Under the pieces are notes generated by a model. That model made no database searches. It saw nothing but the letters and a program-made list of their open reading frames with translations, and was not told the DNA's origin. Below, piece by piece: positions 34,747-44,800 of a DNA stretch of 64,000 nt. The stretch's first letter is position 1. Every line of letters begins with the position of its first letter. A program made the translations under genes and the position numbers. Origin of the DNA: Rana temporaria (Eukaryota > Chordata > Amphibia > Anura > Ranidae); contig NC_053499.1 of assembly GCF_905171775.1 (NCBI RefSeq), positions 90,375,512-90,439,511 of the forward strand. Direction: 5' to 3'.

Positions 34747-34770
34747 CATAAATGCACACCACTGTGGTCC

Positions 34771-36253
34771 CTAGCACAGACATATCACATGCACATCGTT
34801 AGTTGCGGCGGCGAGTGCTACGCCTGGGCTGGCCACGGGCAAGGGCATGGCCACGGCCAACAGGAGGATCTTCATTGGGGGGGGTGTGAGCAGGGGAGGG
34901 AGTATCTTCATGGGGGGGGTGTGAGCAGGGGAGGGAGTATCTTCATGGGGGGGTGGGTGAGCAGGGGAAGGAGGAGCCTCCCCTGGTGACTGTCCTCCTG
35001 CTGGCCTGCCCTCCAAGGCCACTGCTATCCTTGTGAGACACATTGTGAGGGCAGCCGCATTGGCCTGGCCAGACCTGGTATTGTCCTGCACAGCCTGGGT
35101 CAGGGCACTCACCTCCTGGGCCACGCCTGTTGTGGCGGTCTGCAGGTCATTCAAGCATGTGATGACCGCCACTGAGTTGGTGGCCACATCACCGAGTGCC
35201 TCCTTCATTACATCCAGTCTGTGCTCCATCTGGGTCATTTTTTGTTTCATTTGAGCCAGAGTGCGGGTCTGCCGGGCATTGTCCCTCAGCAGACTGACCA
35301 GCAGACGCTCGGCCACCCCCCTGGTGTCCTGGGTCGCCATCCTGCCTGCCCCTGAGGCTTGTGGCCCTGGAGGAGGGGAGAGAGTGACCCTTGTGGGTTG
35401 CGGCCTGTTGGGGGAGGAGTGGGAGGCGCTACACCTGATGGTGGCCTGACTGCTGCCAGCCTCTGGGGTAGCCTCAGGGGAAGCCTCAAAGGTCATCATA
35501 TCAGAGGCCAACAGGACTTCCCGGCCAATCTGTAGATTTTCTTCCTCCTCCCCCTCATCCTCCTCCCCCTCATCCTCCTCCCCCTCAACCTCCTCCCCCT
35601 CAACCTCCTCATGAGGGGAGGTTTGGCCACTCCCCTCCCCTGGGGAATCCTGCCCTTTTTGGGACTCATCATCAGCCTGTCTTGGGGGTGGTGCAGCAGC
35701 CTGGCCTGATGGGCCAGCAACCTCCTGGGCAGATGGGCCTGCAACCTCCTGGCCATCTGTGGAGGACACAAAACAATCACAGGTTTGAGGATCCACACAC
35801 TTGGCACATCTTAACTTCCCCCACCCACACATGCTAATCACCAAAAACCAAAAACTTACCTGTCCTCACAGGAACATCAGATTGATAGCCAGGCAGGCCC
35901 ACCACCTGCTGTGGGTGGAAACACTGGGCCACTGCCCATTCCTCCTCAGTCAGCCTGACGGGGCAGGGTCCCCCTCCTCCAGTGCCCGTGGCATGGGCAT
36001 TGATCCTTGCCATCTTGTTCCGGACCACGCTCCTCAGATCATTTATCTTCTTTTGTATGCCAGCGGGGGTCCTGGTCTCCCCCCCCGCCGCATTGATCTG
36101 ATCCGTGATCTTTTTAAGTATCTCCTTCCTCCTGGCCGGGGGGGTGTTCTGGCTCTCAGGGCCATGCAGATAACGCCCATATCGGACGATGCCCCGAGCA
36201 AGAATTTGCTTCTCTCCCAGGGTAAAATTCAGCTTCCTGCGCTTGGGGGCCAT
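34771..36253 (-). CDS. Myb/SANT-like accessory protein of Harbinger B
   Basis: Minus strand, two exons: 36253-35860 (start MAPKRRKLNFTLGEKQIL, donor ACAG|GTAAGTTT) and 35756-34771 (acceptor CCTCCACAG). The N-terminal ~100 residues are a Myb/SANT-like domain (YGRYLHG, then RRKEILKKITDQINAAGG and IQKKINDLRSVVRNK). A Gly-rich linker follows. Exon 2 encodes Gln-Glu-Val-Ala-Gly-Pro repeats, a long Glu/Asp-rich stretch, a coiled coil (LAQMKQKMTQMEHRLDVMKE) and a Pro/His tail read from a short G-rich tandem repeat. I see no internal stop, so this may be the only intact gene in the window. It faces the transposase gene tail to tail, about 135 bp away. Confidence 0.75.
34868..34985. repeat. ~35-bp G-rich tandem repeat
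   Basis: About three copies of TATCTTCATGGGGGGGGTGT followed by GAGCAGGGGAGGGAG. They encode the Pro/His tail of the Myb-like protein on the other strand. The plus strand has runs of G that could form a quadruplex. Confidence 0.85.
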
Positions 36254-36960
36254 CACAGACACCACCCAGCAACAAGAAACTCACCCAAAAAGCAATCAAC
36301 AATACACACACAACAAACAAACAAAAATACTCACTGAAAAAACAAACAAAAATCTAAACACACAAGCAGACAGCTACTATAAATTCAAAAACAAACACGC
36401 AAAAACAAATACAAAAATACAATCACAGAAAAACAATCAGAAAATACAATCACAAACAAACAAAAATATACACTTCTCAAAAACAAACACCAACAAACAA
36501 CACCAATACTCTCCAACTCCTCACAAACTTTTCTCACAAAAACAACTTACCAACAAACACCAACAAACGTTCAGAGCAGAAGCAACTTGCTCTAGGAAGG
36601 AAAACACTGGGATATACTTTTGCAAGGGAAGTGTGTTTGACTGGGGCTTGTTATACACAGGGCGATCCTCAAACTAAGTATGCTTGGCCTTTTACCTATC
36701 TCACTGATTGCGCCGTGCCAAGTTTTGCACATGCCCAGTGAGGTCCAGATTCGTGCGCGCATGCGCAGTACGGCCGGCGCCTTATTTGCATGGGGTCACG
36801 GCTCATTACAATGAAGCACACCCACTTCCTTCCTACTTGCAATAACCCCGCCTTACGCCTCGGAATTTAAGTTACGCTGGCGCAAATTTGGGCGCAAATG
36901 CGCTGTGGATACGGCACTTACAATACCAAATTAGGACGCCGTAACTTAAATGACATAAGT
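36254..36960. other. Harbinger B right subterminal region
   Basis: A/C-rich leader (CAAACAAACAAAAATAC-type) upstream of the Myb-like gene, then a CpG-containing segment. The part from about 36475 outward is shared, inverted, with 55220-55995. Confidence 0.6.
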
Positions 36961-37002
36961 TTTGAAGAACTAAATTTGCGCCGCTTTTTGTGGATTTGGC
37001 CC

Positions 37003-37140
37003 CTTGATTTTATATTTGTAGAAATGAGAAAAAAAAAAACCCTTGATTTTATATTTGTAGAAATGAGAAAAAAAATAAAAATAAAACCTTTATTTTATAT
37101 TTGTAGAAATGAGAAAAAAAAAAAAAAAAACCTTGATTTT
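37003..37140. repeat. ~45-bp tandem repeat, right block
   Basis: Continuation of the array at 32942-33040, three to four units of CCTTGATTTTATATTTGTAG. Confidence 0.8.
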
Positions 37141-37210
37141 ATCTCTGTTAACCAAAAACATATTTGTAAGATCAAAAATGTGTGGCTAGTTCTTTGTATC
37201 AATGCTGACT

Positions 37211-37216
37211 AATAAA
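37211..37216 (+). terminator. candidate polyadenylation signal of the Harbinger A Myb-like gene
   Basis: AATAAA on the plus strand beyond the tandem repeat. Without Harbinger B it would lie about 350 bp after the stop codon at 32903. Confidence 0.35.
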
Positions 37217-37265
37217 AGAACTCAGGTATATTTGGGGTGGTAAGATTGACAATGATGGGTATTTA

Positions 37266-37953
37266 GGGCCAGATTCACATACCCGCGGCGCAGCGTAACG
37301 TAAACCGTTGACGTTACACCGCCGCAAGTTTTCAGTCTAAGTGCCCGATCCACAAAGCACTTACCTGGAAATTTGCGGCGGTGTATCGTAAACACGTCCG
37401 GCGCAAGGCGGTCCAATTCAAATGGGGCGGGTACCATTTAAATTAGATGCGCTCCCACGCCGGACGTACTGCGCATGCTCCCGTCGCAAATTTCCCTACG
37501 TGCTTTGCGCGAAATTACGACGCTGATGTTTTGTGAATCGCGACGTCAACAAAACACTTACGCCGGGAAAAAGAAAAAATGTAAAAATAATTCAAAAGCG
37601 ACGCGGGAAAGACGGGCATACTTTAACATGGTGAAGTACTTTCCCACCATATTAAAGGTGCCCTATCTTTGCGATGGAAATCTAACACTAGCGACGATGT
37701 AACGACGGGAAAAATCTTCGTGGATCGCCGTAACTCCTAATTTACATACCCGATGCTGGTTTACGACACAAACTCCCCCCAGCGGCGGCCACGGTATTGC
37801 ATCCTAAGATCCGACAGTGTAAGTCCATTACACCTGTCGGATCTTCTGGCTATCTATGCGTAACTGATTCTATGAATCAGTCGCATAGATACTCTGAGAG
37901 ATACGACGGAGTATCTAAAATACTCCGTTGTATCTCCTTTGTGAATCTAGCCC
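37266..37953. mobile_element. Harbinger-type MITE, 688 bp
   Basis: Starts GGGCCAGATTCACATACC and ends TGTGAATCTAGCCC, with TTA on both sides (37263-37265 and 37954-37956). The interior is a set of CpG-rich hairpins. It is non-coding. It inserted between the Myb-like gene and the transposase of Harbinger A. Confidence 0.9.
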
Positions 37954-38072
37954 TTAGTACATCCCAAACACATGGCTCTATGAGAACCTAGGAAAAAGCT
38001 ACAATAAACAAAACAAAAAAAAAAAATAACAAACAAATTAGACTGTTTCTTTCAGAAAATAAAAGATTTTAT

Positions 38073-39976
38073 TTAGCCAAGATCTGGCATTGGAATGGCC
38101 CCCCTCCCCATAAAATAGTCAACATAGGCTTGCCGCACTGCACGTGTGCTTTGGGGGGCCAAGCCTGTATGGCTAGCCTCACGGGCCGCCTTTGGAGCTA
38201 TATCAAGTGCCTCATCAGGCAATACAGTCAAATAGTTTGATGAATGTCTTCGTAAAAAAATTATGGAGAATGCAGCAACACAAGATGATGTGGTTCCATT
38301 TGTATTCTGCCAGGTTTATGCCAGTCAAGAACAATATGAATCGGCTGACCATGATTCCAAATGCATTCTCTACCACCCGTCTTGCTCTGGCCAGCCGATA
38401 ATTAAAAACCCTCCTCTCAGGGGTGAGGGTGCGTTGGGGAAATGGCCTCATGAGGTGGGGACCCAATCCAAAAGCCTCATCTGCTAAAAATACGAAGGGC
38501 AGACCCTCTTCGTTCTCCTCCTCAGGTGGCAATCCAAGGTCCTCCGACTAAAGCCGTTGGGCGAACTCGGTCTCCGCAAAGACCCCGCCGTCCGACATCC
38601 GGCCATTTTTCCCAACATCAACGTTGATGAAATCATAATTGGCAGACACCACCACCATCAGCACAACACGGATTGCCACCTACGGAGGAGAACCCCTTGT
38701 AATTGAAATAATGGGATCCGGAATGGGGTGGGGGCACGATGCGGACGTGCTTGCCATCAATGGCTCCTCCGCAGTTCGGAAAGTTCCAACGCTGGGAGAA
38801 GTCCGCTGCCACAGTCTGCCATTCCTGTGGCGTGGTGGTGAACTGTATAGAAAAAGAAACAAAAAAGAAATTCAAACAAACATTGCTAACAGAATATCAC
38901 AAAAAAATCGGGGATCCTAAAAAAATTAAAACAAAACCATTTCAAGTATTATTTTAACATACATAAATAATAAGGGATCACTAAGCAGATTAATCACCAC
39001 CTCTGATGTGAAAAATAAAAGCTTAGGGGGAGGGGGGGTCCGAGATGAGTTGCTGACCTAAAAACCAACCCCCAAAAATCTGAAAAATAAGGAATTATAC
39101 AGTTAATTAAAAAAAAATGGGGGGGGGGGGGTGGGTGTGGACTACAATGGAGGCCACAAATAAAGGGGGATTTAGGGACACACAAAATGCAGCACTTCAA
39201 TGGAGGCCACAAATAAAGGGGGATATAGGGACACACAAAATGCAGCACTACAATGGAGGCCACAAATAAAGGGGGATATAGGGACACACAAAATGCAGCA
39301 CTACAATGGAGGCCACCAAAAAAGGGGCATATAGGGACTAGGCTAGGTGTGTTTGGCCACAAAATAGAATGCTGGACAGGTTGGCTATATAAAAGATGCA
39401 TGTAGGCCCAAAGTTCCAAAAAAAAAACAGCATACATGGAGACAAAGGGAACATTCACAGCATATTACAAACAGGTAATTAGGGAGTGTTTGGAAAAAAC
39501 AATTAAAAGCAGGCAATAAATACATAGTTTGTGCATTGAAAGGACACCACTTACCTTAACATAGTCCTCCTGCAGAACCTGAATGATGGCAGAACAGGTC
39601 TCCGGGATTATGAGGCCCAGAGCCTGGGGGGAGATGCCCGTCGAGAACTTCAAGTCCTGCAGACTTCTCCCTGTTGCAAGGTAGCGCAACGTGGCTTCCC
39701 GCATAACGGTGTCCTGCCTGGTGATATAAGGCGACACCAAAGCCAAAAGCTGCTGAAATACGGGGTCAGACATCCTGAGAAAATTCCTGAAATCATCAGG
39801 GTTGTTTTCTCGGATCTCCCGCAGCAGAGGCATATGAGAGAACTGGTCATGCGAAGCAACCAGTTCTTGGTCCACAACCTCCTCCTCACCCTGTTCATGG
39901 ACCGTTGGCGGGATGCAGCACACATCCGAACAACAAGCACAGCACGATCTCGACGACGAGAACGTACCCGCAACAT
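38073..39976 (-). pseudogene. HARBI1-type transposase of Harbinger A
   Basis: Minus strand. Exon 1, 39976-39555, starts with an Arg-rich peptide (MLRVRSRRRDRAVLVVR) and ends at donor TTAAG|GTAAGTGG. Exon 2, 38842-38073, starts after TTTCTATACAG. Motifs are LREIRENNPDDFRNFLRMSD, NCGGAIDGKHVRIVPPP with the first catalytic Asp, FVFLADEAFGLGPHLMRPF with the second, and RARRVVENAFGIMVSRF with the Glu. Damage includes a frame change near 39880, a short loss between MREA and TLRYLATGRS, a frame change near 38700, an in-frame TAG near 38547 and a frame change near 38230. The promoter should lie toward the element end at 40451. Confidence 0.85.
39120..39330. repeat. 53-bp tandem repeat in the transposase intron
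   Basis: About 3.5 units of TACAATGGAGGCCACAAATA followed by AAGGGGGATATAGGGACACA, preceded by a G run. It lies within the intron between 39554 and 38843. Confidence 0.9.
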
Positions 39977-40454
39977 GGCTAGAAAATGGTCGTCAAATCA
40001 GATCGAACTAAAAATTACGCCCTGAAGAACAGAAATGCCTCTGAAGAACGACCTGCAAAACAGGAACGTGCACACAAGAACGCACTGCCAAAACAAATAC
40101 GTCCTGAATACAAGCACTGTAAGACAGATCCGACCCCAAATACACAAACTGTACGACAGAAAATTAAATTTAAAGCACGAAAAATTAAAAGCGTGAATCG
40201 TCTCTCACCAAACTTTTACTAACACGCAGCAACACGATATCAGCAAAAGAGGCCGTCTTCCGCATGGAAATGACCCTTTATAGTGCCGTCGTACGTGCTG
40301 GATGTAACCGCGCTTTGCTAGAGCTTTTTGAAAAAACAACGGTGTGTATGCTACGTCGTTTTTGAAAATGAAGTTTCAAAAACGTCGTTTTTTAACATCA
40401 CACAAAACGTCGTTTTTTTACATCACAAAAAACGACCGTCTGTACGCGGCATTA

Positions 40455-40981
40455 GAGTACTGTCCAGTATGACCATTTTTGTTCAAATATGTGAAAAGTC
40501 TCATGCATGGTATGGGGATTTTAGGGATGTTGGCATATAAAAGACAGGATTGAGGTGTGAGTGTGATTTTTTGTTTGGAGGAGTTTTCTATTGCTGTTTC
40601 TGCTCTATGCCAGATATGACTAAGGTGTCTGCAACTCCAGAATGGGCCTAGTTAGATCTTATCCCACCAGTTAAGGATCTTGATTTAGCATGCTAAAGTG
40701 AGTATCTCTAGCAGCTTAGCAAGGAGTGCTTCGGCCAGATGGAGCTGAGGTCCTGGGCTTAGATTCCCATCCTGACACTGACCCTTCAGGTTACAACTTC
40801 TTTTGTACATAGCCTCACTAACTGGTGCTGCCCATCCATAGATCAGCGTAGGTGTCCCTCTGGGGTGGGCACGGCATCCACCTGGCGTGCAAAAGTAAAT
40901 CTGGATTAAAAAAAATTAAAAATACAAAAAGGGTTCTGTGTTGCTTTCTTGTAGCAAGGGTCTGCTGTCCTTTCTCTCATA
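40455..40981. other. spacer between Harbinger A and the LTR element
   Basis: No gene and no recognised repeat. AT-rich tail at 40905-40930. Confidence 0.4.
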
Positions 40982-40985
40982 GCGC

Positions 40986-41884
40986 TGTGGTGGAAATTTG
41001 AAGATGTATTTAATATGTATTGTCATAATGGCACCCAGTCTTAGTACTGTCACAACCCGCTCTAAATAGAACTGACTGGGGCAGTCTGAGGCTGGTTGAA
41101 TCTCGTCTGGTAGTAGAAAATGTCTTGAGGTTGGAGTGTGATGTTTGCGGCGTGGGTGTATGTCCGCTAACGAGGGGCCCTCTGTGCATTTAGCACCGAC
41201 GATCGTTGAGGAGGGGATGCGCTCACTCCGCGAGCACACTAGTGGTTATGGACAGATGTGCGCTCTTATCTGGGTCTTGTCTGATCAGCAGGGCTTGCGA
41301 TTCGTGGCGTACGCCTGTAGATAGCTTCCTTTCCACCTTAATAAGGGTATAATCTGGATATGCATTATTCTATGGAATGGCGCAGATTAGGATTCTATCA
41401 GGCGATTAATATGAGAGCTTATGATCGGTTAGAGGCAGGGGGGGGGCACTCCCTGCCACGCCCATAAGCCTTTAGCAGCATTGTATGTACTTCTATGCAT
41501 TGTATTGTATCCATTGTATTATATTCTATTCATGTATTCTATGGGACTTCCTGTTAGAAGGAACGTCCTTATATGGTGTTAGCTGTGTCAGTGGAACATC
41601 ATGTGTTAACCATTCCCATGAGGGAGGTGTTTAATGGGTGCAGTGAGCACTTCCTGTTTTGGGTAAATAAAAGGTGCTTGGCTGAGCCTTTGGGCAGTCA
41701 TGCTGGCAGAATGATATGAGAACAGGCTGGTGGTGGTGTCTCTTTGTATGAATGGCAGAGAATGATGGTGAGTGAATCTATTTAGTTTAATTATGGATTA
41801 TTTCATTAAGATGGATTCTGTGCTTAATAGCACAGGGCAAAATGGCGGTATGCTCTGCGTACAGCCCAGCTTTTTGCCACGACA
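40986..41884 (+). repeat. 5' LTR
   Basis: Begins TGTGGTGGAAATTTG and ends TTTTTGCCACGACA. AATAAA at 41666-41671 is the likely polyadenylation signal. A TATAATC-type sequence near 41348 could act as a core promoter. Confidence 0.9.
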
Positions 41885-44800
41885 GTTAATTGGCGGGCCA
41901 GAATGTAGGAGCAGACTGGGCCCCTTTGGGTATCGGTTATGTTCCGATGCGTGGGGGACTCTTCTCTGCGAAAGAACAAATTTGACGTTTTAATGAAATA
42001 ATGCTTGTGCGATTGGACGTATGTATGTGTGCGATTGGACGTGTGTATGTGTGCGATTGGACGTGTGTATGTGTGCGATTGGACGTGTGTGTGCGAGCGA
42101 TTGGACACGGGTGTGTGTGCGAGCGAATGGACACGTGTGTGTGTGTGCAAGCGATTGGACACATGTGTGTGTGTGCGAGCGATTGGACACGTGTATGATG
42201 GCTTGCGTTATGATTGCTTGCGTTTGTGAAATCGAGTGGATTTGATTGTACATGTATGTATGAATTATGTGTGTATGCCTGAATGCTGTATGATTGAACA
42301 GTTTGTAAGTAAGTAATTGATTGTTTGACCAGATTAAAACTGCTTGGAAAAATTACCTTTTGTGTACGGTTTGTTTAGCCAGGCATGGCTTCTCTGACCA
42401 TGTGGTGGACCATGCGGCTTGGGGGAGGGGCGGACAGTGTTCTGATTCTGAAACTTCTGAAAGTTAGATATAACATTTTTATGATGCATATGGAAACTGT
42501 ATATTGTGGATGATTTGTCAGTATAGAGGTGGCATTATTCAGCCTGCGATGTGTGCAGGGAGACATTTTGTATCTTTTGAATGTAATGTCTTCATGTGTG
42601 CGGCTGAGACTTTGTTTGAACCTGAATGTCTTGTTCCTGTGTATGAGAAATGGAGACTGTGTGTATTTACATCATTTTATGTTGGACGGGTTGCCTTTGT
42701 ATAGTTTGGCCAGGCAAGGCATGTTCCATGGTGTAAGATGGTTTCTCTGGCCATGCGGCTTGGGGGAGGGGAGACAGTGTTGGATCTCTGTGTTTCTTGA
42801 GAGTACAATTTTTAAGAGCAAAGTCATGTGTAATATGTTCATGATCTATGTGAGGAATAGAAATGAATAAATTGTGATTTTTACCTTTGTATGGGACCAA
42901 AAGACATGTCCCTGTGAGTGTGGCTGAACTGTGATTGAATTGTTTGGCTGATGAAGGAAACATGTGCTTTAGTGGGGGAGGGGTGATTTGTTTGGTGTGC
43001 CATGAGGCTCGGGGGGGGGATGGGCAACCAGCATGGCTGTCCCATCACTGAGTCAAAGTTGGTAAACAATAGCAGGCGTTTTAAATGATGTGACCTAAGT
43101 ATATTTTTTGAATGGCTTGTTACATAAGCATGAAAAGTTTTTATTTTAAGATTTTAAATGTGACCTCACTGTGAATTTCTTAAATGGCTTGTTATGAAAG
43201 ATGATGCCATGGTGTGTACATGAACTTTGAGAAAAGTGTTTTTGTTTTAATGTTGCGCATGTATCTGAAATTTTTTGAATGTGCTGTGTTGGCAAAAGGT
43301 CCGATTTGAAGCAGCCTCAAATGCGGCTCTGGGAGGGAGGGGTGACTAGTGTTGAATCCCTGGGCTCAGTGTGAGGGGTTCCCACCATCCCTGCGCTCAT
43401 TATGAGGGGTTCACACCATGAAAAGGTCCGATTTGAAGGAGCCTAAAATGTGTGCCTTGTTGGTTGGTTGTTTTTAGAAAATGTTTTTGGTGTTCGTTTT
43501 TGATGTTCCATGTGTTGTCTTTGTGGAGAGATTCTAGGCAGATTTTTGGGGGCTGCATTTGGCAGCCATCTTGTTTGCTATGGTCGTTGGCGGCCATTTT
43601 GTGAGGTGCAGTCTGTTTGCTCTGTGGGTCATCCTGGGTCATCTTTTGGGTGTGATACCATGTGACTGAGCAGTGGAATTTTTGCAGCCTTTGGGGCAGA
43701 TTTTGATGTTTAGGGTGATTTCGAGGCGCAGTTAAATTGTTTTTTGCAAGCGTAAATGGCGCCATTGTTTGCTTGGTTTGTCGCCATTTTGAGATACAGT
43801 TTAAGCGCTATCTTTTGAATTGTGCTTGCGTGCTAGGGCTAATTTATATAAAAGATCTGACTAACCTACCGGCTGACTTTGTAGTATAATTGTGGAGGCT
43901 TTTGTGTAAGAATTTCGTTTTTGTGTAGGATTTCGTTTTGGTGAAAAGACTGCTTTGCATGCACTGAATTTTGATGGATTGTGGAACTGGCTTTGAATGC
44001 ATTTTTGTGCACAGCGATGTGCGTTTTGTTTTTGAAGATCGTAGGGTCAACTCCTATTCTGCAGATGGGAGGAGATTGTTTTACCTTTCCTGAACCAAAA
44101 GAATTTTGTTTTAAAAGGAGAGTCAGTTCTGGCTTTGTTTACTATTGGATAATACTTCCAGGGGATATTTGTGGTCCATGGAGTTTTTTCTTGATGAAGA
44201 TAGACTTCCCCTCCCCTCCCTCTTCCTGTCATTATGTAAATAAACCAGAATTGGGTTTTACGAGCTGAGCATACAGCAGAAAGTCCTTTTTCAGCATTTA
44301 TATATAAGCAGGAAGTCAGTGGTAGGAGTTTTTGAAGTCTTCTGAAAGATTAGCAAAGGTATTTGTGTCCTGAAAGGACAACAGAAAATATTTTGGCGTT
44401 TTTAAAGGTTTTTGTGAAGTTTTATACTGTAAATACAGTTTTGGGTATGCGAGAGCGAAACAGGAGGGCTTCACCATTATTGTTGTGACATCTAGATGCA
44501 GGTAGAAAGAAGCCATAATATTGTTTTTGAAAAGTGGAGGATTTCATGGTGCGTTGTAGTTTGTGTGACGAACACATTTTTAGAGGCTTTATATCGTGAG
44601 ACAGGTCTGGCCGTGTACAATAATCGGAAATCCTGTGCGCGATTGTATTAGCATAAATGTGAGGAGTAGTACGCTAATTGCCCTGCTAAGGCCGTGTAGA
44701 ATAATCGGAATGCAGGGATCGGTTATGATTTTAAAGGCGCAAGCCATAACCGCTCCGAAAATAAGCGCATTGGTTTTCTGGACGCAGATTCACCAATAAA

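Larger units (their letters stand above)
33041..37002. mobile_element. Harbinger B: 4-kb two-gene PIF/Harbinger transposon
   Basis: Ends GGGGCCAAATCCACAAAG and TGTGGATTTGGCCCC are inverted copies. Subterminal segments also match (for example CGCCGTAGATTACGCC-type CpG-rich blocks). It contains a HARBI1-type transposase (plus) and a Myb/SANT-like gene (minus), convergent, with start regions near the two ends. The target duplication is not clear: CCA or CAG on the left and TTG or CTT on the right. Harbinger B interrupts the ~45-bp tandem repeat of Harbinger A. Confidence 0.85.
5883..40451 (-). mobile_element. Harbinger A: PIF/Harbinger transposon with nested insertions
   Basis: The left end TGCCTCGTACACACGG (5883) and the inverted right end TGCCGCGTACAGACGG (40451) match, and similarity continues inward for roughly 50 bp (GTCGnTTTnTGTGATG). 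TTA flanks both ends (5880-5882 and 40452-40454), the usual Harbinger target duplication. Removing five large insertions leaves about 7.2 kb. Genes in order: MADF-domain gene (minus, exons between 31430 and 7558), Myb/SANT-like gene (plus, 31504-32903) and HARBI1-type transposase (minus, 39976-38073). All three are damaged. The alternative is that the two ends belong to different copies. The matching ends, matching TTA and restored gene continuity argue against that. Confidence 0.75.

Noticed and set aside
4912..40660. 17-bp identity GGGCCTAGTTAGATCTT at 4912-4928 and 40644-40660, lying outside both ends of Harbinger A
   Set aside because: Tempting as a host duplication, but the match stops at 17 bp, is hundreds of bases from the element ends and could easily be chance in 64 kb.
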